From assembly GCF_000744435.1 (NCBI RefSeq), contig NZ_JQLX01000011.1, positions 186,001 through 250,000 of the forward strand: a stretch of DNA of 64,000 nt, given 5' to 3'. This document shows positions 27,041 through 35,744 of this stretch, in pieces. Each line of letters opens with the position of its first letter. Position 1 is the stretch's first letter. Below the pieces are notes generated by a model. It worked only from the letters and a program-made list of their open reading frames with translations, did not search any database and was not told where the DNA came from. This stretch comes from Hippea jasoniae (GTDB lineage Bacteria > Campylobacterota_A > Desulfurellia > Desulfurellales > Hippeaceae). Both the position numbers and the translations under genes were made by a program.

Positions 27041-28237
27041 CTATTTTCTAATCTGGCCAAGCACCTTAAGCGGCAATCCCCAGATATAGCAGAACGCTTC
27101 GCCGTATTTGTGGTTGAATGTATCTGTTGGGTCGTAAGTGGCAAGCTGTTTTGAATATAAAGCATAATCGGATTTCCTTGCCACTGCTGTAGCTGTTCCT
27201 TTGTAAAGTTTAACCTTTACAGTGCCTGTTGCCCTTTTGTTTAAAACATCTGCAAAGGCATCTAAAGCCTCTCTTGTTTCACTAAACCAGTAGCCGTAGT
27301 AGACCAATTCTGCATATTTTTGAGCAAGCTGGTCTTTTAAGTGAAGGCTTTCTCTGTCTAAAATAAGCTCATCAAGACTTCTTTTTGCCTCAAGCAGCAA
27401 CACTGCAGCCGGGGCTTCGTAGATCTCTCTTGATTTAATACCAACAAGCCTGTTTTCAATCATGTCTATTCTACCAACACCGTGTCTGCCTGCTATTTCG
27501 TTAGCCTTTTCAACAAGTTCAACAAGCCCCATCCTTTGAGAATTTATTGCAACAGGCATGCCCTCTTCAAAGTCTATTGTTATGTATTCTGGCTCATCAG
27601 GTGCTTCTTTTGGGCTAACAGTTAAAGAATAGATATCCTCGGGTGGCTCAAAAAACGGATCCTCAAGTGGTCCTGCCTCTATGGATAATCCCCATATGTT
27701 TCTATCGATAGAGTAAGGTTTCTCTTTTGTAACAGGCACGGGTATGTTGTGTTTTTTGGCATATTCAATCTCCTCATCGCGGGATTTCAACTCCCACTCC
27801 CTCACAGGTGCAAGCACCTTTATATCGGGTTTTAAAGCCACTGCAGAGACATCAAATCTCACCTGATCGTTACCCTTGCCTGTAGAGCCGTGGGCTATGG
27901 CATCGGCGTTTTCCTTTTTTGCTATCTCAATCATCTTTTTTGTTATAAGCGGCCTCCCCAATGCCGTTGCAAGTGGATATTTGCCTTCATACAATGCTCC
28001 AAACTTGAAGGCTTTCATAACATAATCCTTTAAAAACTCCTCCCTTACATCCTCAATATAGGCTTTTGTTGCACCCACCTTCAATGCTTTTTCTTTAATC
28101 GGCTCTAAATCTTCATTTTGACCTAAATCAGCCGTGTAGGTTATCACCTCACAGCCGTATTTGTCCTGAAGCCATTTAACGATCACTGAGGTATCAAGTC
28201 CCCCTGAATAGGCAAGCACAACCTTTTTAATATCCAT
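27041..28237 (-). CDS. argG: argininosuccinate synthase
   Basis: A protein of 398 residues. The ATP-binding YSGGLDTSVIVKWL lies near the N-terminus, with STGKGNDQVRF and the citrulline/aspartate-binding regions present, at full family length. It joins citrulline and aspartate in arginine synthesis. Two ATGs lie side by side; the second, at 28237, has GGAGG at 7 bases and was preferred over 28240. It overlaps the argF end, so translation is coupled. Confidence 0.97.
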   Translation of the reverse strand: MDIKKVVLAYSGGLDTSVIVKWLQDKYGCEVITYTADLGQNEDLEPIKEKALKVGATKAYIEDVREEFLKDYVMKAFKFGALYEGKYPLATALGRPLITKKMIEIAKKENADAIAHGSTGKGNDQVRFDVSAVALKPDIKVLAPVREWELKSRDEEIEYAKKHNIPVPVTKEKPYSIDRNIWGLSIEAGPLEDPFFEPPEDIYSLTVSPKEAPDEPEYITIDFEEGMPVAINSQRMGLVELVEKANEIAGRHGVGRIDMIENRLVGIKSREIYEAPAAVLLLEAKRSLDELILDRESLHLKDQLAQKYAELVYYGYWFSETREALDAFADVLNKRATGTVKVKLYKGTATAVARKSDYALYSKQLATYDPTDTFNHKYGEAFCYIWGLPLKVLGQIRK

Positions 28238-29156
28238 CATTCAACCTCCCAATTAATTTCATTATTACAGCAAGCTGCGCGTATGTTCTGTTTTCTGCCT
28301 CATCCCAAACAACGGAATGCTTTGAATCGATAATATCTGCCTCAACTTCCTCTTCTCTGTGCGCAGGCAGGCAGTGCATAAATATGTAGTCATCCTTTGC
28401 ATAACTTACAAGCTCTTTGTTTACCTGATAGCTTTTAAGTAATTCATGTTTCTTCTCTTTTTGAGCCTCCTCACCCATTGATGCCCATACATCTGTGTAT
28501 ATAACATCTGCGTCTTTTACCGCTTCTTTTGGATTGTCTGTTAAGGTGATTTTTGCATACGGATTAATCTTAAAAGCATCGTATACCACCCTGCCGTTTG
28601 GTGCACAATCGACAGGCGTTGCGATATTTAACTCAAAACCAACCAAAGCAGCTGCATAGATCCAGGAGTTTGCCATGTTATTGCCATCACCCACAAAGGC
28701 AACCTTTATATGTTCTATATCACCCCGCTTTTCTTTTATTGTAAACAGGTCAGCCAATACCTGGCAGGGGTGCAGAAGGTCTGTTAATGCATTAATAACA
28801 GGAACCGTTGAATGCTCTGCAAATTTTATAAGTCTTTGATGCTCAAAAGTCCTAATCATAATTATGTCCACATAGCGGGAGATTACTTTAGCTGAATCCT
28901 CAATTGTTTCACCTCGTCCAAGTTGAATATCCCTTGATGATAAAAATATCGCATCCCCGCCTAACTTTTTCATACCCGCCTCAAAAGATAAACGGGTGCG
29001 TGTCGATGACTTTTCAAATATCATACCTAAAATAACGCCATCCAAGGGTTTATAGTTAATCTCGTTTATTCTTTTTTTAATATTGCCCGCCACTTCGATC
29101 AGCTCAATAATCTCCTGTTTTGTTAAATCCTTAAGCGATAAACAGTGCCTTATCAT
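28227..29156 (-). CDS. argF: ornithine carbamoyltransferase
   Basis: A protein of 309 residues with the carbamoyl-phosphate motif SSTRTRLSFE, the HPCQVLADL ornithine/transition motif and HCLPAHREEE. It makes citrulline from ornithine and carbamoyl phosphate and directly precedes argG. Its start overlaps the DUF364 gene stop by 4 bp. Confidence 0.97.
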   Translation of the reverse strand: MIRHCLSLKDLTKQEIIELIEVAGNIKKRINEINYKPLDGVILGMIFEKSSTRTRLSFEAGMKKLGGDAIFLSSRDIQLGRGETIEDSAKVISRYVDIIMIRTFEHQRLIKFAEHSTVPVINALTDLLHPCQVLADLFTIKEKRGDIEHIKVAFVGDGNNMANSWIYAAALVGFELNIATPVDCAPNGRVVYDAFKINPYAKITLTDNPKEAVKDADVIYTDVWASMGEEAQKEKKHELLKSYQVNKELVSYAKDDYIFMHCLPAHREEEVEADIIDSKHSVVWDEAENRTYAQLAVIMKLIGRLNDGY

Positions 29157-29893
29157 AAAGCCTCCTTAAAAACACAGTGTTTTGATAGTGCGGGTTTGAG
29201 TTTTCTTGTGCCCCCGCCTTCAGAGATAATCTGCTTTGCCAGTTTGATATCCCTGACTTTGCTTCCGCAGACATGGGTAGCAGCTGAAAAAATCTCTAAA
29301 TCCATGGGAGCAGATGGACCCATTATGGCAACAATGCGTGCTTTTTTGGGCAGTTTAAGCAGTGCATCAATCGTTTTGTTGATTATAGATGTTGCTGTTA
29401 TTATAGCTATATCTGCATCCTGTAATTCAAAATAGGCAGCATAGTCTGGCAAAGATTTGCCCCTGACAGAGCGCTCGCAGATTACAAATTTTTCTGTTTT
29501 AGCTTCAATAGCCTCAACAAGCGGTCCAAAATACCCTATCATCACAACCTTATCTGTGGGTTTTATAAATTTTACTATATCTATGTCTTTGCTTTCTATA
29601 TTACTGTTTATAATGGCGTTTGCTGCAGCTAAGGCAATACTGCTGTCAAGCAGGTTATATGAAAAAATTTTTTCTATTAGATATGATGCTTTTTTGCCTG
29701 TCAAGCTACCCGCCTCATCCACCACACTGCATGATGTTATGTTTAGTTCTTTTGTAAAGCTATAAGATAGACCAGCCGTGTTGTTATCCAATTCAACAAT
29801 TGTATATCCAAGGCCAATTCTTACATCTTTAACCTCTAACTCTTTTGCTGTCTCTATCGTTTTTTCAAATATCTTTTGATGAATATAGCTCAC
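29153..29893 (-). CDS. DUF4213/DUF364 Rossmann-like protein
   Basis: A protein of 246 residues. The N-terminal DUF4213 part (about 1-85) has the RIGLGYTIVEL and AGLSYSF regions. The DUF364 domain (about 105-240) includes VVMIGYFGPLVEAIE, ERSVRGKSLPDYAA, IITATSIINKT and MGPSAPM. The family is proposed to chelate or transfer metals or small molecules, but this is unproven. It overlaps both the thioredoxin-like gene and argF by 4 bp, so it is made together with arginine enzymes. Why is unclear. Confidence 0.8.
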   Translation of the reverse strand: MSYIHQKIFEKTIETAKELEVKDVRIGLGYTIVELDNNTAGLSYSFTKELNITSCSVVDEAGSLTGKKASYLIEKIFSYNLLDSSIALAAANAIINSNIESKDIDIVKFIKPTDKVVMIGYFGPLVEAIEAKTEKFVICERSVRGKSLPDYAAYFELQDADIAIITATSIINKTIDALLKLPKKARIVAIMGPSAPMDLEIFSAATHVCGSKVRDIKLAKQIISEGGGTRKLKPALSKHCVFKEAL

Positions 29894-30201
29894 ACAAACT
29901 CCTTTAGTCTCTTTAGTTTTTCTGCTATTTCATCCATAGAAAACACCCTGATAAATCTATAAAGCTCTTTGGATTGAAAAAAGATGCTTACAACCGGCAC
30001 ATTGAATATAGAAAGCCTGCCCGCCAAAATTTTTAAGTCATCTAAATACACTTTTGTTAGTTTGTAGTCGCTAAAGTGTTTCTCAAGTTTAAGCTCAACA
30101 GGTTTGCAGGTTGCACAATCCCTGGTTGCAAAAAGCACTATTGCAATCTCGCTGCCTGAAATAAATTCATCAAAAGACTCAACACTTTCTATTGTTTTCA
30201 T
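29890..30201 (-). CDS. thioredoxin-like protein (CATC)
   Basis: A protein of 103 residues with a thioredoxin fold. The active-site motif is CATC (29-32), in RDCATCKPVE, followed by the cis-Pro segment FNVPVVSIFF. There is no signal peptide, so it is cytoplasmic. Trp before the CxxC is replaced by Asp/Arg, unlike classical thioredoxin (WCGPC), suggesting a specialised reductant. It is first in the operon with DUF364, argF, argG and trmB. The start has only weak ribosome-site potential. Confidence 0.8.
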   Translation of the reverse strand: MKTIESVESFDEFISGSEIAIVLFATRDCATCKPVELKLEKHFSDYKLTKVYLDDLKILAGRLSIFNVPVVSIFFQSKELYRFIRVFSMDEIAEKLKRLKEFV

Positions 30202-30207
30202 AGCCCT

Positions 30208-30237
30208 ATTTTAACACAAAATAGTTTAAATTGTAAA
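30208..30237 (-). promoter_or_regulatory. candidate promoter of the trx-arg operon
   Basis: On the minus strand TTTACA and TAAAAT are separated by 18 bases. The -10 ends 6 bases before the ATG, so a transcript from it would begin at or next to the start codon. Confidence 0.35.
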
Positions 30238-30240
30238 AAA

Positions 30241-30789
30241 TTAGAATGTTGGAGGATGGTTTACCCAGATGACCTCTGTGGTTTTATCGCTGGGGTTTCT
30301 CCATCTATGGGGAATGTTGGAGTTATAAACAGCAGAATCACCTTCGCCTAAAATATAGGTTTTGCCGCCAATCTCAATCTCAATTTCACCCTTTATAACT
30401 ATAACAAGCTCTTCACCGTTGTGAGAATGCGGCGTGGGGCCACTCAAAGCACCTGGCTCAAGATACATATACAGTGCCTCTATTGTTGTATCGGAAAACT
30501 GGGGTCTTAGAAGCTCATATTTAACCCTTGATCGTTTATTTTCAAACTTTCCCCTACTGGATTTTCTTACAACAATGGAATCAACAGGTGGCTCGTTTTC
30601 TTCAAACAGGGAGATAATGTTGATATCTAAGGCATCGGCTATTCGTCTTAGACTTGATATTGTTGGCGAAACAAGGTTTCTTTCAACCTGAGAGAGAAAG
30701 CCCAGCGAGCAGCCGGACTTTCTGCTTAAGTCTCTTAAGGTCATATTTTTCTTTAGTCTAATCTCTCGAATCTTGTTTCCTACATCCAT
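30241..30789 (-). CDS. XRE-family regulator with C-terminal cupin
   Basis: A protein of 182 residues. The helix-turn-helix (about 5-60) contains MTLRDLSRKSGCSLGFLSQVE, and the cupin sensor domain (about 105-180) contains PHSHNGEELVIVIKGEIEIEIGG. This architecture covers regulators of amino-acid, polyamine or sulfur metabolism that bind a small ligand in the cupin. It lies between the liv operon 2 end (41 bp) and the trx-arg operon, on the same strand, so either is a plausible target. Confidence 0.85.
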   Translation of the reverse strand: MDVGNKIREIRLKKNMTLRDLSRKSGCSLGFLSQVERNLVSPTISSLRRIADALDINIISLFEENEPPVDSIVVRKSSRGKFENKRSRVKYELLRPQFSDTTIEALYMYLEPGALSGPTPHSHNGEELVIVIKGEIEIEIGGKTYILGEGDSAVYNSNIPHRWRNPSDKTTEVIWVNHPPTF

Positions 30790-30830
30790 GTTTTCAATAT
30801 ATAAAACAGCATGAAATAAATCAAGATTTT

Positions 30831-31532
30831 TTAAAGCTCTCCTAAGTAGCTTTTTTTCACATCCTCATTTTCAAGCAATTCTTTCGCATCGCCTTCAAGT
30901 GAAATCTTGCCGTTTTCAAGCACATAACCGTAATCTGCAAGTTTCAGCGCCTGGGCTGCATTTTGCTCAACCAAAAGAATCGTTTTGCCCTGTCTGTTGA
31001 GCTCCTTTAGAATTTCAAAGACCTCTGAAACAATCTTTGGTGCAAGTCCTAAGCTTGGCTCATCCAACATCAACAGCATCGGCTCACTCATCAAAGCCCT
31101 TGCAATTGCAAGCATCTGCTGCTCGCCTCCAGAGAGCGTTCCTGCCTTTTGATAAGCCCTCTCCTTTAGGATCGGGAATAATTCAAACATCTTTTCATAA
31201 AGCGGCTCAAGCTCACTGAGTTTTTTGTTGAAACCACCCATTCTTAGGTTTTCAAGTATTGTAAGGTTTATAAATACGCGTCTGCCCTCTGGCACAAGCG
31301 CAACACCCATTTGAGCTATTTTATGGGCGGGTCTTCCTGCTATTTCGTTACCGGCAAAAACTATACTACCTTTTGGTTTTACAAGACCTGCAATGGCATT
31401 AAGTGTGCTTGATTTTCCTGCACCGTTTGCACCGATAACCGTTACAATCTTGCCTTCAGGCACATTGAAGCTTATACCTTTTACTGCATGTATAACACCG
31501 TAAAACACATTTAAATCTTTTACCTTAAGCAT
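30831..31532 (-). CDS. livF: branched-chain amino-acid ABC ATPase LivF (operon 2)
   Basis: A protein of 233 residues with Walker A GANGAGKSS, signature LSGGEQQML and Walker B LMLDEPSLGLAP. The start MLKVKDLNVFYG at 31532 follows GGGAGA and overlaps livG by 8 bp; the codon at 31562 would add ten residues with no ribosome site. It is paralogous to the LivF of operon 1 and serves a second, separately promoted transporter. Confidence 0.92.
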   Translation of the reverse strand: MLKVKDLNVFYGVIHAVKGISFNVPEGKIVTVIGANGAGKSSTLNAIAGLVKPKGSIVFAGNEIAGRPAHKIAQMGVALVPEGRRVFINLTILENLRMGGFNKKLSELEPLYEKMFELFPILKERAYQKAGTLSGGEQQMLAIARALMSEPMLLMLDEPSLGLAPKIVSEVFEILKELNRQGKTILLVEQNAAQALKLADYGYVLENGKISLEGDAKELLENEDVKKSYLGEL

Positions 31533-32295
31533 TGATATCTCCCAGATATGCCCGAATAACATCCGGGTTTTTCTGAATCTCTTCAGGTTTGCCTTCTGCT
31601 ATCTTAACACCGTGATCTAAAACAGCTATCGTTTCACACAGATTCATAACAAATTTCATATCGTGTTCGATAAGGAGTACGGTTAAATCAAAAGTCTCTT
31701 TTATTTCCTGGATAAAGTACATTAAAGACATTGTCTCCTGCGGGTTCATGCCAGCAGCTGGCTCATCAAGTAGAAGCATCTTTGGCCCTGTTGCAAGCGC
31801 CCTTGCAATTTCCACCTTTCTTCTTTCACCGTAGGGTAGAGCTGTTGCCTTAAAATCCGCTTTATCAGCTAAATTAACCTTTTTTAAAAGCTCCATGGCT
31901 TCTTCTTTCATTTTACGCTCATATTTGTAAAAGCGGGGAGTCCTTAAAATGGTGTCTACAAGATTGTATTGAAGTTTGTGGTGAAAACCTACAAGCACAT
32001 TTTCAAGCACTGTAAGATTGGAAAATAACCTTATGTTCTGAAAGGTTCTTGCCATACCTAAATGAACGATTTTGAAAGGTTTTAGACCGTCTATTTGCTG
32101 GTCGTAAAAGTAGATACTGCCTGAGGTAGGCTTAAGATTACCTGTAATCATATTAAAAGCTGTGGTTTTGCCAGCACCGTTTGGACCTATAAGGCCAAAA
32201 ATCATTTTATCCCTTACTTCGATTGAGAACTCATTCACAGCGGTCAAGCCGCCGAATTTCATCGTTATTCTATCGCATTTCAAAGCTACTTCCAT
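31525..32295 (-). CDS. livG: branched-chain amino-acid ABC ATPase LivG (operon 2)
   Basis: A protein of 256 residues with Walker A GPNGAGKTT, LivG-type signature YGERRKVEIARALA and Walker B MLLLDEPAAGMN. It lies 2 bp after livM and overlaps livF. It matches the operon 1 copy in length but differs throughout, so the duplication is old or the operons have separate origins. Confidence 0.92.
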   Translation of the reverse strand: MEVALKCDRITMKFGGLTAVNEFSIEVRDKMIFGLIGPNGAGKTTAFNMITGNLKPTSGSIYFYDQQIDGLKPFKIVHLGMARTFQNIRLFSNLTVLENVLVGFHHKLQYNLVDTILRTPRFYKYERKMKEEAMELLKKVNLADKADFKATALPYGERRKVEIARALATGPKMLLLDEPAAGMNPQETMSLMYFIQEIKETFDLTVLLIEHDMKFVMNLCETIAVLDHGVKIAEGKPEEIQKNPDVIRAYLGDINA

Positions 32296-32297
32296 AA

Positions 32298-33344
32298 CTA
32301 AACCGTCTTTGCTTTCTTTTTAAATAGATTAAACAAAGCATCCCACGAAAACTCCTTCTGTCCCATAATACCTTCTCTTGCAAAAATCATAATCACTATA
32401 AGTAATACAGAAAATACAACCATTCTCATACCAGGAATTCCTGGTATGTGAAGACCAAAAATATTCATAGGTTGTTCTACAAAGCGCAAAATCTCAGAGC
32501 CCCATATAACCAAAATTGTTGCTATGGCAGTTCCTGTCATTGAACCAAGCCCACCCACAACAATGATTATCAGTAATTGGAATGTTAAAAAGAATGTAAA
32601 CATTGTAGGTGATATAATCGAGGTTAGGCTTGCAAGTAATCCACCACCTACACCTTCAAAGAAACCAGCTGCAACAAAGGCGATCATTTTTATCCAGAAA
32701 GTGTTGATGCCCATTGCAATGGCAGCATCTTCATCGTCTCTTATTGCCTTCATGGCTCTACCGTAGGCTGAAAATACAATTCTCATAATTATTATCATTG
32801 CAACAATTGCCCATCCCCAGCACCACCACGGGTTTGTGTAGCTTGGAAGACCCTTCAAGCCCAAAGAGCCATTTGTAATGGTAATTGTATTGTTTGAGAT
32901 TACTCTGATTGTTAAACCAAAACCCAATGTAACAATGGCAAGATAATCGCCTCTAACTCTGAAAACAGGAAAACCCAATAGGAACGCCACAAGAGCTGTT
33001 ACAATACCACCAATTAACAGTGCAGGGAAAAATGACATGTGTAGATTTTTCAACCATGGCACCATTGGCTCTATAATAAACATTGCATCTTTTTGAGCTG
33101 GCGTGAGAATCAAAATAGCCGTTACATAAGCTCCTATTGCAACAAAACCGTTAGGCTCTAAAGAAAACTGACCTGTTACACCGTTTATCAAGTTATAGCT
33201 TGCTGCAAGCATTAAAAAGATTGCTGTATTTTCCCATATTCTTATAGCATAGGCGCTTAAATGGCTGTTTGAATACCACACAAACAAAAGGAGTAGTAAA
33301 ATAGATAAAATTGTTAATATGGAATTTCTGTTTAGTGGAATCAT
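32298..33344 (-). CDS. livM: branched-chain amino-acid ABC permease LivM (operon 2)
   Basis: A membrane protein of 348 residues, about 30 longer than the operon 1 copy. It has an extra periplasmic loop (about 82-105) and a C-terminal tail ending KKKAKTV. It includes the LivM elements AASYNLINGVTGQFSLEPNG and FRVRGDYLAIVTLGFG. It lies 2 bp after livH. Confidence 0.92.
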   Translation of the reverse strand: MIPLNRNSILTILSILLLLLFVWYSNSHLSAYAIRIWENTAIFLMLAASYNLINGVTGQFSLEPNGFVAIGAYVTAILILTPAQKDAMFIIEPMVPWLKNLHMSFFPALLIGGIVTALVAFLLGFPVFRVRGDYLAIVTLGFGLTIRVISNNTITITNGSLGLKGLPSYTNPWWCWGWAIVAMIIIMRIVFSAYGRAMKAIRDDEDAAIAMGINTFWIKMIAFVAAGFFEGVGGGLLASLTSIISPTMFTFFLTFQLLIIIVVGGLGSMTGTAIATILVIWGSEILRFVEQPMNIFGLHIPGIPGMRMVVFSVLLIVIMIFAREGIMGQKEFSWDALFNLFKKKAKTV

Positions 33345-33346
33345 TG

Positions 33347-34243
33347 TTAAAATCGCCCCCTCTCAAGGTCTTCGCCCATAATACCGGTAGGCTTGAAAAG
33401 AAGGACAAAAATTAAGAATAGAAAAGCAAAGGCATCTTTGTATCCTGCAAGTGATGGAAACAGTGCTACAACAAAAATTTCAGATATACCTATGATAAAT
33501 CCGCCAATAGCTGCTCCTGTAACCGAACCGATACCACCTAAAACAGCTGCCGCAAATGCTTTTAAGCCGGGCATAATACCAATCAATGGATTTATTGCAG
33601 GATACCTCATCGCCCAGAACACACCACCCAAAGCGGCAAGAAATGAACCTATCATAAATACAAGCGATATAACCATATCAACATTTACACCCATGAGCCT
33701 GACTGTAGGTATATCAAAAGACAGAGCCCTCATTGCCATTCCATATTTTGTTTTATGCAAAAGCAAAAGCAGTAAACCCAAAAAGATCATGGCGATAATA
33801 GGTGTATATATGGCAATATTTGGAAATATAACACCGTGGATATTTAAAGCTCCGCCAAAAATTGATGGTACAGGAAATGCCTTTGGAACTCCACCAAATA
33901 CAACAAGAAACAGGTTTTCCAAAAAGAATGAAACACCAATTGCTGTAATCAAAGCTGAAATTCTACTTGCGTTTCTCAATGGCTTGTATGCAACCCTGTC
34001 TATAATAACACCTACAAACGCAGTTGCTATCATAGACAGCAAAAATGCAGCCCACCACGGTAAAAATAAAGAGATAATGCCAAACCACGCAAAATACATA
34101 CCCACCATCATAATGTCGCCGTGGGCAAAGTTGATAAGCCTGATAACACCATACACCATGGTGTATCCTATAGCAACAAGACCGTATAAGCTTCCTAAAG
34201 AAATCCCATTTACAAACTGCTGCAACAAAACTGTTACATTCAT
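33347..34243 (-). CDS. livH: branched-chain amino-acid ABC permease LivH (operon 2)
   Basis: A membrane protein of 298 residues. It opens with GISLGSLYGLVAIGYTMVYG and LINFAHGDIMM and has the conserved GGIGSVTGAAIGG loop. It follows the binding-protein gene after 60 bp that contain a hairpin, which may set the ratio of receptor to channel. Confidence 0.93.
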   Translation of the reverse strand: MNVTVLLQQFVNGISLGSLYGLVAIGYTMVYGVIRLINFAHGDIMMVGMYFAWFGIISLFLPWWAAFLLSMIATAFVGVIIDRVAYKPLRNASRISALITAIGVSFFLENLFLVVFGGVPKAFPVPSIFGGALNIHGVIFPNIAIYTPIIAMIFLGLLLLLLHKTKYGMAMRALSFDIPTVRLMGVNVDMVISLVFMIGSFLAALGGVFWAMRYPAINPLIGIMPGLKAFAAAVLGGIGSVTGAAIGGFIIGISEIFVVALFPSLAGYKDAFAFLFLIFVLLFKPTGIMGEDLERGRF

Positions 34244-34269
34244 TACTTTTGTCTCCTGCTTAAGTTAAA

Positions 34270-34290
34270 CAGGGGAGAGAACCTCCCCTG
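34270..34290 (-). terminator. intercistronic hairpin between livK and livH (operon 2)
   Basis: CAGGGGAG and CTCCCCTG form a perfect 8-bp GC-rich stem with a 5-base loop. On the minus strand only three T follow. It is probably a partial terminator or 3'-end stabiliser that keeps binding-protein mRNA in excess. Confidence 0.55.
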
Positions 34291-34303
34291 CCTGTTTTGT
34301 TTT

Positions 34304-35494
34304 TTAAGGATTGACGGTTGTTACATATACGAATTTGCCGTTTTCAACCTTTCTAATAACGGCACTCTTGATAGCGTTACCTGTTTCTGGGTCGATTGTA
34401 ATAACACCTGTTACACCTTTGAACCCTTTTGTATGTCTTATCCAGTAGTTAATCTTTGTTGGTGTTGCTTTGTATCCACCAGCTTTGTTTATGGCATTTA
34501 GAAGAACAAAATACGCATCAGCACCTAAAGCTGCCATTGCATCTGGATCTCCATGATATTTTTCTTTGAAAAGTTTTAAAAACTTCTTTGAAAGAGGAGT
34601 TGCAGCTGCATGCGGGTCGTAATGTGTTGTAAATGTAACACCCTCAACAGCTTTTCCACCGATTTTGATTAATGTATCCGCCTCAGCACCATCACCGGCC
34701 ATAACTGTTTGTTTCAAGCCATACTGCCTTGCCTGTTTACAGAACAGAGAGATTTCCTGGTAATATGAAGGCATATAGATAATATCTGGATTCTTTGTTT
34801 TAATATCAGCAATCTGGGCTGAGTAGTCTTGATCTGTTGACTGAAAAAACTCAACACCTACTACTTTGCCACCCAATTTTTTAAACGCTTCCATGAAGGC
34901 ATGTGCCAATCCTACAGAATAATCCTGATCTTTTTCAATCATTACAACAGCTGTTTTAGCATGTAGATTGTTCCATACATACTTTGCAGCTACAGTTCCC
35001 TGAAATGGATCGATAAAGCAAACCCTTGATACAAATTTTTTACCCTTTGTAACAAGCGGATTAGTAGCTGAAGATGTAAGCATGGGTATGTGGTTTTTTT
35101 CAGCAATTGGAGCACCAGCAAGCGTATTGGAACTTGTAATTGCACCTATAACAGCTTTCACATGATTATCTGTGATAAGTTTACTTACAGCATTGGCTGT
35201 TTCAACCTTCATACCTTTGTTATCAAGTAGAATGAGCTTTATCTTTGCGCCGTCTTCTGTTGTTGGCATCATACTTTGAGCCAATGTCGCCCCTTTCCAT
35301 GCACTCTGACCAAAAGCCGCTACAAGACCTGTCATAGGCCATACAACACCAACCTTGATTTCCTTTTTAGCAGCAACAGCAGTGGGAACCTTTGCAACCT
35401 TTTGGGGTTTAGGTTTACTAATAAACTTTAGAAACACGATGACAACCACAGCTAAAACGGCTAACACAACAATACCAGTTAGGCTTTTCTTCAT
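34304..35494 (-). CDS. livK: amino-acid binding protein, LivK type, N-terminally membrane-anchored (operon 2)
   Basis: A protein of 396 residues of the type 1 periplasmic-binding family (EIKVGVVWPMTGLVAAFGQS onward). The N-terminus MKKSLTGIV and a long hydrophobic stretch to about residue 25 are followed by KPKPQK without an obvious signal-peptidase site. It may stay anchored in the inner membrane. The start at 35494 follows AGGAGGTGGGCT; an upstream in-frame codon at 35554 would add 20 residues spanning the promoter. It is the first gene of liv operon 2. Confidence 0.9.
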   Translation of the reverse strand: MKKSLTGIVVLAVLAVVVIVFLKFISKPKPQKVAKVPTAVAAKKEIKVGVVWPMTGLVAAFGQSAWKGATLAQSMMPTTEDGAKIKLILLDNKGMKVETANAVSKLITDNHVKAVIGAITSSNTLAGAPIAEKNHIPMLTSSATNPLVTKGKKFVSRVCFIDPFQGTVAAKYVWNNLHAKTAVVMIEKDQDYSVGLAHAFMEAFKKLGGKVVGVEFFQSTDQDYSAQIADIKTKNPDIIYMPSYYQEISLFCKQARQYGLKQTVMAGDGAEADTLIKIGGKAVEGVTFTTHYDPHAAATPLSKKFLKLFKEKYHGDPDAMAALGADAYFVLLNAINKAGGYKATPTKINYWIRHTKGFKGVTGVITIDPETGNAIKSAVIRKVENGKFVYVTTVNP

Positions 35495-35525
35495 AGCCCA
35501 CCTCCTTAAAAAATTTACTGCTATC

Positions 35526-35554
35526 GTTATAGAAGATGGCAAAAAGCTTGTCAA
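35526..35554 (-). promoter_or_regulatory. sigma-70 promoter of liv operon 2
   Basis: On the minus strand a perfect TTGACA, 17-base spacer and TATAAC lie 30 bases upstream of the livK start. This also argues against any livK start upstream of 35494. Apart from a short hairpin, nothing recognisable lies between here and 35745. Confidence 0.75.
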
Positions 35555-35723
35555 GATAATAATTTTTGTTTTTTAGTTTATAAAATTGAACATTGCTACA
35601 ATGTTTGATATTTTGAACCTCGACTAAAATTAAAATCTTTTTTAAAAACTCACATTAAAAGACAATAAGTACTTTCAAAATAGTAAGAGAAATTAGATAA
35701 TAATGCCTAATTTTCAGTATGTT

Positions 35724-35743
35724 TATCCATCTATTCATGGATA
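35724..35743 (-). terminator. weak hairpin after the glycosyltransferase gene
   Basis: TATCCAT and ATGGATA form a 7-bp AT-rich stem just after the stop on the minus strand. No T-run follows, so its effect is uncertain. Confidence 0.3.
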
Positions 35744-35744
35744 C

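Noticed and set aside
33393..34268. Plus-strand open frame of 291 codons
   Set aside because: It lies antisense over livH, whose family motifs are clear; its composition (rich in P, I, K, N) is that of a mirrored membrane gene, and it has no ribosome site.
15595..35494. The two liv operons as a recent tandem duplication
   Set aside because: Proteins differ in length and along their whole sequence, promoters differ, and no long direct repeats are visible at the borders.
35555..35744. Possible small RNA or short gene in the gap before the glycosyltransferase gene
   Set aside because: Only a liv promoter edge and a weak AT-rich hairpin are seen; no ribosome site, open frame or stable structure.
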